DNA of 14,804 bases from an uncultured Faecalibacterium sp. GTDB taxonomy: Bacteria; Bacillota; Clostridia; Oscillospirales; Ruminococcaceae. Each line of letters opens with the position of its first letter. Within the stretch, counting starts at the first letter, position 1. The stretch is from assembly GCA_934525405.1 (NCBI GenBank), contig CAKSZF010000033.1, positions 1 to 14,804 on the forward strand, in the 5' to 3' direction. Shown here one piece after another: positions 8,268-14,632 of this stretch. The notes under the pieces are model-generated. The model saw nothing but the letters and a program-made list of their open reading frames with translations, did not search any database and was not told where the DNA came from. The position numbers and the translations under genes are program-made.

Positions 8268-8276
8268 TGGTATAAT
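8268..8276 (+). promoter_or_regulatory. Extended -10 promoter element for the NTF2-like gene
   Basis: TGGTATAAT (perfect TATAAT at 8271-8276 with the TGn extension) lies 55 nt upstream of ATG 8332. No convincing -35 is present about 17 nt upstream, but an extended -10 can compensate. Confidence 0.55.
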
Positions 8277-8331
8277 TTGAATACGAAAACTGAGCGATAA
8301 ATCGGAATTTGCGGAGGAACATCTGACCAAT

Positions 8332-8700
8332 ATGAATATATATGATTTTTGGAAAGCAGTGCTCGATCAAAATGAGAACGAAATCAGAAAGTATTTTCAG
8401 AACGATGCCTATATAAACTGGCATTGCACCAATGAGCGATTTAATGTTGATGAATTTATTATTGCTAATTGTGAATATCCTGGTGATTGGGAGGGTAGCG
8501 TTGAAAGAGTCGAAATGCTGAATGACCTAATCGTTACGGTTGTAAATGTATATCCCAAAGGCAGAAACGCTTCCTTTCATGTCACGTCTTTCATAAAAAC
8601 CAAAGAGGATAAAATTGTTTCAATGGATGAGTATTGGGCAGACGACGGGAATGCTCCACAGTGGAGATTAGACAAACATATCGGAAAAGCAATTAGATAA
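8332..8700 (+). CDS. NTF2-like (SnoaL-type) small protein
   Basis: A 122-residue soluble protein. The pattern fits nuclear-transport-factor-2-like fold proteins: an N-terminal helix (DFWKAVLDQNENEIRKYF), an early NDAYINWHCTNERF strand, then alternating strands (VTVVNVYPKGRNASFHVTSF) ending with KIVSMDEYWADDG. Many such proteins are enzymes or ligand-binding proteins of unknown substrate, so no function is assigned. GGAGG (8313-8317) is 14 nt from ATG 8332, longer than ideal, but there is no better in-frame start. The gene is markedly AT-richer than the sigma and reductase genes, suggesting horizontal acquisition. No signal peptide or membrane segment. Confidence 0.75.
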   Translation: MNIYDFWKAVLDQNENEIRKYFQNDAYINWHCTNERFNVDEFIIANCEYPGDWEGSVERVEMLNDLIVTVVNVYPKGRNASFHVTSFIKTKEDKIVSMDEYWADDGNAPQWRLDKHIGKAIR

Positions 8701-9080
8701 ATTCCAGTTTGGCGAACTGATAAAATCTCTTTAGGGACTAAAGGGCGCACTTCTATACCCTCCTATCGAGAGTATGTGCGTCCTGCGGCGCTTCATTCCC
8801 GGTCAGCAGAAGAAAACTGCCCGACCGAGAATGCTTCGTCACTTTGTTCCGTCAAGGTGGCTACACTCCCTTGCGACGCTAAAGCGGCTATCCCTTGTGG
8901 ACTTGCCGTCCGCAAACGATTTTAACAAACCGTTCGCCGCCAGCAAGTTTGAAAAAGGACAGTTATGCACTGGAAAACATATCTGCAACTTGAAGTTGAC
9001 AAAGTGCATTTCCCGAAAGATAGATAATGACACCTTGCTTTGGTAGAATTATGCTATCAAAACCAAAGGAGGTATCACCT
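8701..9080. other. 380-bp non-coding block rich in inverted repeats
   Basis: No convincing gene was found. Its left part has three inverted repeats. One pairs 8727-8734 with 8738-8745 (CTTTAG-gga-CTAAAG core). The second pairs 8746-8762 with 8768-8780 (CGCAC/GTGCG outer arm, ATACCCTC/GAGAGTAT inner arm, 4-nt bulge). The third is CATTCCCGGTC (8794-8804) with GACCGAGAATG (8823-8833), 10 of 11 pairs. GC content is higher at 8780-8945 than in the genes on either side. The right part carries the promoter and ribosome site of the XRE gene. It could be a remnant of an element's transfer origin, an intron-like RNA or a small RNA; none is proven. Confidence 0.5.
8996..9049 (+). promoter_or_regulatory. 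Candidate promoters for the XRE regulator
   Basis: A perfect TTGACA lies at 8996-9001 with GATAGA/TAGATA about 17-19 nt downstream (9019-9026), an imperfect -10. A second candidate is the extended -10 TGGTAGAAT (9041-9049), 31 nt before the ATG, with no clear -35. Either could drive the gene; the second gives the more usual leader length. Confidence 0.4.
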
Positions 9081-9863
9081 ATGAATTTAGGCGAAAAAAT
9101 CTACAAACTCAGAAAAGAAAAAGGTCTGTCTCAAGAAGCTCTTGCAGAGTTTGTGGGAACAACCCGACAAGCAATCAGCAAGTGGGAGAATAATCAAGGA
9201 TATCCAGAAACAGAAAAACTGCTGTTGCTTTCAAATGTCTTTGAGGTATCCATTGACTTTCTGCTGAAAGATGAAAAAACGGAAAGTAGCGCAGATGAAA
9301 AAGGCTATTATGTAAGCAGAGAAATGGCTGTTGGCTATATCGCCAACGAGAAAAAGACTTGCAAATATTTTGGTGCTGGATTCGCCTTGTTTGCTTTAGC
9401 TGGAATACCCTACACCGTGTTTCAGACAACGACTGCATGGAAAGTGCTGGGTATGTCCATTTGCATACTTGCAGGAATTATTGCTCTTGTGGTTTCAATG
9501 TTCATTTCAAAAGATGAATACACAATTTTGAAAAAAGAGAGTTTGCTTTTTGATTATGAATTTCTAAAGGTACTAACTGACGAATATCGTTCCATGAAGA
9601 AAAAGAACATGGTTGTTGCTATCCCTTGCACAGTTCTGTTCATCATAGGTCTTTTGACACTCGCTATTACCGTTCGAGGAATAATTCTATGGACACACTA
9701 TCATTCGCTTGTCTTTTTAGGATTGTCAGTCGGATTATTCGGCTTTGTATATTCTGCTGGAACTATGGAGGCGTATGAGATTTTAGTCCATAACGAGAAA
9801 TATTCAAATAGCTTCTGGTTTAAGGTTAAGCGAAAAGCAAAATTAAAAATCGACAAATGGTAA
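9081..9863 (+). CDS. Membrane-anchored XRE-family transcriptional regulator
   Basis: A 260-residue protein. Residues ~5-60 form a Cro/cI helix-turn-helix: [32 protein letters not shown], then the dimer-side [17 protein letters not shown] ~35-residue polar linker follows, then two hydrophobic hairpins of two membrane helices each (approximately 95-142 and 175-225) with a charged loop between them ([10 protein letters not shown]). This layout is common in Firmicutes and suggests DNA binding controlled from the membrane, but no ligand is known. ATG 9081 has a perfect AAAGGAGGT site (9065-9073) 7 nt upstream. AT-rich codon use sets it apart from the flanking chromosomal genes. No partner gene is visible downstream; what it regulates is unknown. 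Confidence 0.85.
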   Translation: MNLGEKIYKLRKEKGLSQEALAEFVGTTRQAISKWENNQGYPETEKLLLLSNVFEVSIDFLLKDEKTESSADEKGYYVSREMAVGYIANEKKTCKYFGAGFALFALAGIPYTVFQTTTAWKVLGMSICILAGIIALVVSMFISKDEYTILKKESLLFDYEFLKVLTDEYRSMKKKNMVVAIPCTVLFIIGLLTLAITVRGIILWTHYHSLVFLGLSVGLFGFVYSAGTMEAYEILVHNEKYSNSFWFKVKRKAKLKIDKW

Positions 9864-9897
9864 CACACAATAACTAAATATCAAAAAACTGGCCGTT

Positions 9898-9936
9898 GAC
9901 TGGTCGCAATCTGCGAAAAGCTGGCGGTCTTTTTTT
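9898..9936 (+). terminator. Terminator-like T-tract after the XRE gene
   Basis: A short imperfect stem (GACTG 9898-9902 with CGGTC 9925-9929, inner CGC/GCG) is followed by seven T residues (9930-9936). The stem is weak but the T-run and position 35 nt after the stop fit a terminator. Confidence 0.45.
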
Positions 9937-9969
9937 ATACCCATTTTTCAAAAAAGGCGGTCAAACAGA

Positions 9970-10029
9970 ATGGAAAAAACGAAAACCCTTGAACAGCTTC
10001 GGGCTGAAAAGGAACGAGCTGTGACGTAG
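9970..10029 (+). pseudogene. DUF3847-like mobile-element gene, 5' stub
   Basis: ATG 9970 opens a 19-codon frame reading MEKTKTLEQLRAEKERAVT and a stop. The opening (KTLEQLRAEKER) resembles the start of short coiled-coil DUF3847-type proteins encoded next to relaxase genes in Firmicutes integrative elements. A degenerate ribosome site (AAAGGCGG, 9952-9960) precedes it. After ~17 codons the similarity ends and a different frame, the replication-protein tail, begins. I therefore read it as a deletion junction near 10020-10030. The call rests on recall of a short segment. Confidence 0.4.
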
Positions 10030-10462
10030 CGTTTACCCGGACTGGTGCAAAGCACAAGTACAGAATTGCCCAAACAGCAATTCTGGTGCTGTCGAAAGCG
10101 CAGTTCTGGAGCAGCTTGAGGATTATTTTTGTCAGGCATTGGAGATAGACCTTCTGCTCCGGCTCGGCCCGGACGAGGAGGATACCATCCATCAAATCGT
10201 GAATCTTCTGGTGGATACCTGTTCTTCGAAACGCAGAATGCTGCGGGTGGCAGGGGATGACAAGCCTGCGGAGGTCGTGCGCAGCCGATTCATGAAGCTG
10301 AATGCAGACCATATCCGCTTTGTGCTGAAATGTCTTGCGGAAAGTACCGCACCGGTACGGAATATGAAGCAGTATCTGCTGGCTGCACTCTACAATGCAC
10401 CCACGACCATGCAGCTTTATTACCAGAACCAAACCAATCATGATTTATCGAACAGGGGGTGA
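10025..10462 (+). pseudogene. DUF6017-type replication initiator protein, 3' fragment
   Basis: A frame open from 10025 to the TGA at 10460-10462, without a good start codon or ribosome site. From about 10100 it matches the C-terminal DUF6017 region that follows a RepA N-terminal domain in plasmid and integrative-element replication proteins: LLLRLGPDEEDTIHQIVNLL, SSKRRMLRVAGDDKPAEVVRSRF, MKLNADHIRFVLKCL, RNMKQYLLAALYNAPTTM and a closing [10 protein letters not shown]. The DNA-binding N-terminal half is missing. The 5' part (10025-10100) is of uncertain origin. The TGA overlaps the ATG of parA as in intact elements, so the original gene order is kept. A TTG at 10139 is a nominal start, but no site supports translation. 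Confidence 0.7.
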
Positions 10463-10467
10463 TGAAA

Positions 10468-10620
10468 ATGTCGAAAAAAGCAACCACGATTGCCATCGTC
10501 AATCAGAAAGGCGGAACCGGCAAAACCACGACCTGCGAAAATCTGGGCGTGGGGCTTGCACGGGAAGGCAAAAAGGTGCTGCTGGTGGATGCCGACCCGC
10601 AGGGGTCGCTTACCATAGTC
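10468..10620 (+). pseudogene. ParA-family partition ATPase, 5' fragment
   Basis: [20 protein letters not shown] opens the protein. The deviant Walker A motif (KGGTGKTTT) and the following [27 protein letters not shown] are textbook ParA/Soj. Homology stops at about base 10617. The frame then runs by chance to a TAG at 10750-10752 through DNA that overlaps the 3' end of lysR. Intact proteins are ~250-270 residues, so only one fifth remains: Walker A and the first Asp-containing strand are present, but everything after is lost. GGGGG (10454-10458) serves ATG 10468, and ATG 10462 overlaps the replication-protein stop. A small palindrome (CCATAG/CTATGG, 10613-10635) sits exactly at the break. Confidence 0.75.
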
Positions 10621-10660
10621 GCTTCGCTCCTATGGCCAGTTGTGCGCACTGCACTCTTTT

Positions 10661-11542
10661 TTAAAACTTCAACCTCTCCTGCAAAAAGCGGCACAATAGC
10701 TCCGCACAGGCGTTGTGTTGTTTTTGGGGACGGAGGAATCCGGCACAAATAGGCGGCAGACCGTCTAATACCACATCCCGGACGTTGGACATCTGGTTGT
10801 GGGAGGCTTCCTCAAAACGGTTCAGAGATACACAATTCTGCTCCTGCGTGCGGTAGAGTACCTGATAAAATTGCTCGACTAGCTCCAGCTGTGGGTGTGC
10901 ACTGCTCTCCCGCAGTGCCTGCCACAGCGGTGCGAGGGAATCCGGGGCAAAGCCGGGAACCAGCAGGGTCTGCCCGTCCAGCTCTGCCGGTGTAATATGC
11001 GTCCGCTCCCAGAAAGGGCTGCTGCGGCAGACCATGACGGCGGTGGTATGCTGGGAGAGGGCAGTGCGTGCAAGCCCCGCAGCACAGCCGCCCAGGTCCA
11101 TCACCAGCCCGGCATCCAGTGCGCCGTTTTGCAGCTGCACCGGCACTTCATCGTTGGACAGGGAAGCAAGCTCCAAGGGGATGCCGGGGTACTGCTGCCG
11201 GAATGCTTCCAGCACCTCCCCCAGATTGGGCAGATAGTCCGGAACCAGTGCCACGCTGATGCCCAGCCGCAGCGGTGCAGACTGAATGTCCTGATAAGCC
11301 TGCTGGCACAGGGCATCGAACTGCTGCACCACCGGCGTAGCCTGTGCCCGGAACCGCTCACCCTTTTCAGTAAGAGCCAGATGATTGCGGTTGTTGACAA
11401 ACAGTTTGCCGCAAAGCTCTTCTTCCAGTGCGGCAATGCTCAGCCGCAAGGCCTGCCGGGACAGATACATCCGCCCGGCGGTGTGGGTGTAATTCAAATC
11501 TTCGCACAGTGCCAGAAAATAGCGCAGCTGCTGGATGGTCAT
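10661..11542 (-). CDS. LysR-family transcriptional regulator
   Basis: A 293-residue LysR-type regulator. Residues 1-60 form the winged helix-turn-helix ([52 protein letters not shown]). From ~90 on there is a periplasmic-binding-protein-like effector domain ([34 protein letters not shown]). It is divergent from the exported flavoprotein reductase gene and shares a 154-bp intergenic region with it. By the usual LysR logic it senses the reductase's substrate or a related metabolite and controls that gene and itself. AAAAAGGAG lies 7 nt before the ATG. Codon use matches the GC-rich chromosomal genes, not the AT-rich DNA on the other side. Its 3' end abuts the truncated parA. Confidence 0.88.
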   Translation of the reverse strand: MTIQQLRYFLALCEDLNYTHTAGRMYLSRQALRLSIAALEEELCGKLFVNNRNHLALTEKGERFRAQATPVVQQFDALCQQAYQDIQSAPLRLGISVALVPDYLPNLGEVLEAFRQQYPGIPLELASLSNDEVPVQLQNGALDAGLVMDLGGCAAGLARTALSQHTTAVMVCRSSPFWERTHITPAELDGQTLLVPGFAPDSLAPLWQALRESSAHPQLELVEQFYQVLYRTQEQNCVSLNRFEEASHNQMSNVRDVVLDGLPPICAGFLRPQKQHNACAELLCRFLQERLKF

Positions 11543-11576
11543 GATGTGCTCCTTTTTGCAAAACGCAAGTTTTACT

Positions 11577-11631
11577 TGATACTTATAAGGATATTATATC
11601 TTCTTTTTCTTTGTTTGTAAATGTGATACTT
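11577..11631. promoter_or_regulatory. Operator-like palindromes and direct repeat between lysR and the reductase gene
   Basis: ATACTTATAAGGAT (11579-11592) is a 12-of-14 palindrome around CTTATAAG. It is followed directly by AAGGATATTATATCTT (11587-11602), a second imperfect palindrome that covers the lysR -10. The 8-mer TGATACTT is repeated in direct orientation at 11577-11584 and 11624-11631, 47 bp apart. LysR proteins usually bind two such sites between divergent genes, so these are the best candidates. Binding is inferred. Confidence 0.4.
11593..11621 (-). promoter_or_regulatory. Sigma-A promoter of lysR
   Basis: On the minus strand TTTACA (11621-11616), a 17-nt spacer and a perfect TATAAT (11598-11593) lie about 50 nt before the lysR start codon. 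Transcription would start near 11586, inside the CTTATAAG palindrome, which would allow autorepression. Confidence 0.65.
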
Positions 11632-11696
11632 TTAACAAGAACGGCAATAGATTTTTGTCGATGCGAAGGATATAGCAAGAAAAGGAAGGAATTATT

Positions 11697-13682
11697 ATGG
11701 AAAAGATCTCCCGTAAAGGATTTCTGAAGATCGCAGCAGCAGCTGCCATGAGCGGTGTCACCGCTGCCGGTCTGGCTGCCTGCAATGCAGCCAGCAGCGC
11801 CTCCGGCGTTTCCAGTGCAACCGGTATCTACACCCCCGGCACCTACACCGCTACTGCCAAGGGCATGAGCGAGATCACCGCCACTGTCACCTTTGATGCC
11901 AATACCATCACCAAGGTGGAGCTGGACCTCTCCGGCGAGACCGAGAGCATCGGCGTTGCAGCCAAGGACAAGCTCATTGAGCAGATCATGAATGCCCAGA
12001 CCAGCCAGATCGACGGCGTGACCGGTGCAACCGTCACCAGCAAGGCCGTGCAGAACGCTGTGGCAGACTGCATCCAGCAGGCCAGCGGCGGTGCCATCAA
12101 CCCTGCACAGCAGTCCACCGAGGAAACCTCCTCTACCGCCGACTGGCTGGGTGAGGCACCGGAGATCGCCGAGAGCGATATCAAGCAGACCGTGGACTGC
12201 GAGGTTCTGGTGGTGGGTGCCGGTTCGTCCGGTAGCTTTGCCGCCGCCGCTGCCGCCGAGGCTGGTGCCAAGACCATCCTCATCGAGAAGTTTGGTCACG
12301 ATATGGCCAGCGGCATCCGGGATACGCTGGCAGCCTGCGGCTCCAAGCAGCAGCAGGAGGACGGCGACGACGTGAGCAAGAAGGACGCCGTGCGCTACCT
12401 GTGCAACTGGAGTCAGGGCTACACCCGCCGCAGTCTGGCACAGGTCTGGGCCGATAAGAGCGGCGAGACCATGGACTGGTTCACGGATGTTCTGGCCGAA
12501 AGCGGTATCGACTTCCGCCACGAGATCGACGAAAAGCACGAGGGCGACAATTACGAGGTTCTGGATGTCGGCCACAGCACCCAGTATGGCGAGGAATACG
12601 GCGAGCAGCTGACCATGGATGCCGTGCTGAAGCACGCTGAGGCAGACGGTCTGGAAGTTCAGTATGAGATCACCATGGTCAAGCTGGAAAAGGACGGCGA
12701 CCGCGTCACCGGCCTGATTGCCAAGAATGCCAACGATGAATATGTGCGCTACAACGCATCCAAGGGCGTGATCCTCGCCTGCGGCGGCTACAGCGGAAAC
12801 GACGTCATGATGAACGCCCTGCAGCCCCAGAGCGTGGAGCAGACCTGCGTCAACTACTCCAAGCCCGGCGCAAAGGGCGACGGCATCAAGGCGTGCCTGT
12901 GGGCTGGTGCCATCATGGACACCACCCACACCTCCATGATCTTCGACCGTGGTGCCATCAAGCCGGACCAGACCGGCGAGTACGGCAAGGCCAGCGACGG
13001 TGCCCTCTTCTGGATGGGCAGCCAGCCGTTCTTGAAGGTGAACCTGAAGGGTGAACGCTTTATGAACGAGTATATGCCCTACGATCTGGTGCTGCACGCT
13101 GCCGCCAGCCAGCCCTACCACACCTACTGCACCATCTGGGACAGCAAGTATGCCGAGGACTGCGAGAAGTTTGCCACCCACGGCTGCAGCCGTCTGTACC
13201 CCCATGTCAACGGAACCAACCCGGTGTTCCCCATGGACTATGTGCAGGCAATGAACGCCGACCTGCAGGATCAGGGCTACATCGTGGAGGCCAACACCAT
13301 CGAGGAGCTGGCCGACAAGCTGGGTCTGCCGAAGGAGACCTTTACCGCTACGGTGGACCATTACAATGAGCTGGCCGCCAAGGGCGAGGATGAGGACTAC
13401 GGCAAGGAGAGCTACCGCCTCTCCACCCTGAGCGAGGCACCCTTCTACGGCGTCCGTCAGGCCGGCGGCTACCTGATCTGCACCATGGACGGCATCCAGA
13501 TCGACGACAATATGCACGCCATTGATCAGGACTTCAAGGCCATTCCCGGTCTGTATGTCATTGGTGACATGAGCGGCAACTACTTCTCCGGCAGCTATCC
13601 CAGCCTGATGGCAGGTGCCGCCGCAGGCCGCAGTGCCACCTTCGGCCGCCTTGCCGGTCAGAACGCTGCCGCAGGCATCTGA
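11697..13682 (+). CDS. Exported FMN/FAD flavoprotein reductase (fumarate/urocanate-reductase-like, substrate unknown)
   Basis: A 661-residue protein. The N-terminus has a Tat-like ISRKGFLK motif (one Arg replaced by Lys), a hydrophobic stretch and a lipobox GLAAC with Cys29, so it is probably a lipoprotein on the outer face of the membrane. Residues ~43-130 are an FMN-binding domain with the ApbE flavinylation motif DGVTGATVTS (106-115; Thr112 would carry FMN). From residue ~168 follows a fumarate-reductase-type FAD domain: VVGAGSSGS (173-180), EAGAKTILIEK and the late IPGLYVIGDMSGNYFSGSYPS. Such enzymes take electrons from quinols or flavoproteins and reduce small acids such as fumarate, urocanate or cinnamate. 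The C-terminal GDMSG...SYPSLMAGAAAGRSA differs from the GGNAITD pattern of classical fumarate reductases, so the substrate may be different. AAGGAAGGA precedes ATG 11697. It is divergent from lysR and has its own terminator. Confidence 0.87.
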   Translation: MEKISRKGFLKIAAAAAMSGVTAAGLAACNAASSASGVSSATGIYTPGTYTATAKGMSEITATVTFDANTITKVELDLSGETESIGVAAKDKLIEQIMNAQTSQIDGVTGATVTSKAVQNAVADCIQQASGGAINPAQQSTEETSSTADWLGEAPEIAESDIKQTVDCEVLVVGAGSSGSFAAAAAAEAGAKTILIEKFGHDMASGIRDTLAACGSKQQQEDGDDVSKKDAVRYLCNWSQGYTRRSLAQVWADKSGETMDWFTDVLAESGIDFRHEIDEKHEGDNYEVLDVGHSTQYGEEYGEQLTMDAVLKHAEADGLEVQYEITMVKLEKDGDRVTGLIAKNANDEYVRYNASKGVILACGGYSGNDVMMNALQPQSVEQTCVNYSKPGAKGDGIKACLWAGAIMDTTHTSMIFDRGAIKPDQTGEYGKASDGALFWMGSQPFLKVNLKGERFMNEYMPYDLVLHAAASQPYHTYCTIWDSKYAEDCEKFATHGCSRLYPHVNGTNPVFPMDYVQAMNADLQDQGYIVEANTIEELADKLGLPKETFTATVDHYNELAAKGEDEDYGKESYRLSTLSEAPFYGVRQAGGYLICTMDGIQIDDNMHAIDQDFKAIPGLYVIGDMSGNYFSGSYPSLMAGAAAGRSATFGRLAGQNAAAGI

Positions 13683-13723
13683 TTACAACGTTTTCCTTCT
13701 CTTCTAATTATATCTGCACCTGA

Positions 13724-13758
13724 AAAAGCCGCTCCGGGTCTAGCCGGGGCGGCTTTTC
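13724..13758 (+). terminator. Strong rho-independent terminator after the reductase gene
   Basis: A 14-bp stem (13724-13737 with 13744-13757, one G-U pair) around a 6-nt loop; the right arm ends in TTTT. It lies 41 nt after the reductase stop. The AAAA/TTTT ends make it work in either direction. Confidence 0.85.
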
Positions 13759-13760
13759 TG

Positions 13761-14226
13761 ATGGCAAAAAAGAAGAAAGTCGTATGCAGGGCTACCTGCT
13801 GGGCGACGAAGTCGTAAAGAGCGGCGAACCCAACAACACCCGTGTCAACGAGGTCATGGAAGGCCGCGAGAAGCGCATCTTTGATGCTATGGTGGATTAT
13901 CGTGCCGGTAAGGACGTAGACCTGACCAAGTTCTTCGGCGGTGTGCACGGCGAGTTCATCGTGGACGTTGCCATGAGCCTTGCTTTTGACCTGCGCAAGC
14001 GTTATCTGGTCATGGTGGAGAACAACGGTGCTGTGGAGAACCTGCCCTTCGATGCCATGGCGGAAGTTCTCGCTTACATCACCGACCGTGGTCCGGAGCC
14101 CGTGCGTGTGGGTGAGATTCCCACCTTCTACAAGGGTCTGATCGAGCAGCAGGAGGATGTGGAGAAACTGATCGTGGATGCCGCGCTGTGGAGCACTCCT
14201 ACGAGAAGGCACTGATGACCTTTACA
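13761..14226 (+). pseudogene. GH4 family glycosidase (6-phospho-alpha-glucosidase/alpha-galactosidase type), degraded
   Basis: The main frame 13784-14188 encodes a typical C-terminal GH4 segment: LLGDEVVKSGEPNNTRVNEV, MEGREKRIFDAMVDY, FFGGVHGEFIVDVAMSLAFD, VMVENNGAVENLPFDAM and VGEIPTFYKGLIEQQEDVEK. GH4 enzymes use NAD+ and a metal to hydrolyse (phospho)glycosides and are ~440 residues long; here only the last third remains. At 14187-14190 a 2-bp TG duplication shifts the frame. The continuation EHSYEKALMTFT (from 14191) restores GH4 similarity, which then ends near 14226. Upstream, ATG 13761 begins a different frame, MAKKKKVV, like the start of a GH4 gene (normally followed by the NAD-binding Gly loop). 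This suggests an internal deletion of ~290 codons. No ribosome site is seen; the NAD site and catalytic residues are missing, so it is non-functional. Confidence 0.75.
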
Positions 14227-14272
14227 GTTGAAAAGTTTGCCACGGATAAGATAGAGAAGGAGGGCGGCAGTC

Positions 14273-14581
14273 ATGTACGAAAAACTTTTTTCAAAGAGGC
14301 TTGCTGAACTACGGATACAAAAAGGTGTCTCTGCAAGGGATATGAGCCTTTCCCTCGGACAGAATCCCGGATACATTCGTATGACCGAGAGTGGATCAGC
14401 ATTTCCTGCCATGTCGAACTTCTTCTATATTTGTGGATATCTCAACGTAACTCCGCAAGAATTTTTTGATTTCAAGGAAGACCATGCTGATGGAATCAAT
14501 GCACTTGTAGACCAACTCGATAAGCTTGATGAAGAACAGATTCAAGCTCTCGCAGCCTTTATAAAGACTATCGTCAAGTAG
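14273..14581 (+). CDS. Small XRE-family transcriptional regulator
   Basis: A 102-residue protein. Residues ~5-65 form a Cro/cI-type helix-turn-helix (LFSKRLAELRIQKGVSARDM, SLGQNPGYIRMTESG, FFYICGYLNVTPQEFFDF). A short C-terminal helix rich in Asp/Glu/Leu follows (LVDQLDKLDEEQIQALAAFI), probably for dimerisation. ATG 14273 has AAGGAGGG (14257-14264) 8 nt upstream. It lies directly after the broken GH4 gene and ends at a bidirectional terminator, so it is a single-gene unit. AT-rich codon use differs from the reductase, consistent with arrival on mobile DNA. Such orphan regulators occur in phage and integrative-element remnants; its target is unknown. Confidence 0.8.
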   Translation: MYEKLFSKRLAELRIQKGVSARDMSLSLGQNPGYIRMTESGSAFPAMSNFFYICGYLNVTPQEFFDFKEDHADGINALVDQLDKLDEEQIQALAAFIKTIVK

Positions 14582-14596
14582 TTAGGAATAACAGCA

Positions 14597-14632
14597 AAAA
14601 TGCCCACCAGCTTCAAGCCGGTGGGCATTCTC
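14597..14632. terminator. Bidirectional rho-independent terminator
   Basis: AATGCCCACC (14599-14608) pairs perfectly with GGTGGGCATT (14620-14629) over an 11-nt loop. On the minus strand the stem is followed by TTTTT (14600-14596); on the plus strand by CTCTT. It lies between two convergent genes, 15 nt after the XRE stop and 3 nt from the minus-strand stop. Confidence 0.8.

Larger units (their letters stand above)
8240..10640. mobile_element. Decayed remnant of an integrative/conjugative element or plasmid (approximate limits)
   Basis: This stretch has visibly lower GC and different codon use than the genes on either side. It holds an NTF2-like gene, a hairpin-rich non-coding block, a membrane-anchored XRE regulator, a DUF3847-like stub, a DUF6017-type replication-protein tail and a truncated parA. 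The last three are usual neighbours in Firmicutes integrative elements, where the replication gene is followed directly by parA. No integrase, relaxase, type IV secretion gene or att repeats remain. The limits are approximate: the left one is set by the change in base composition and the right one by the parA break. The NTF2-like gene could be an independent acquisition. Confidence 0.5.

Noticed and set aside
8774..9046. A 90-codon open frame inside the hairpin-rich block
   Set aside because: No ribosome site, no recognisable motif, and it crosses inverted repeats and the promoter region of the XRE gene. More likely non-coding or a decayed gene.
8240..10640. A complete mobile element with att sites
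   Set aside because: I looked for an integrase, transposase, long terminal repeats or target duplications at the patch borders and saw none; only relics remain.
10621..10752. Extension of the ParA protein to the TAG at 10752
   Set aside because: Similarity to ParA ends at about 10617, and the rest is the antisense of the 3' end of lysR.
11583..13517. A 644-codon open frame on the minus strand
   Set aside because: It is fully antisense to the flavoprotein reductase, whose motifs are unmistakable, and shows Gly/Val/His-rich shadow composition.
13658..14212. A 184-codon minus-strand frame over the GH4 remnant
   Set aside because: It covers the reductase terminator and is antisense to clear GH4 motifs.
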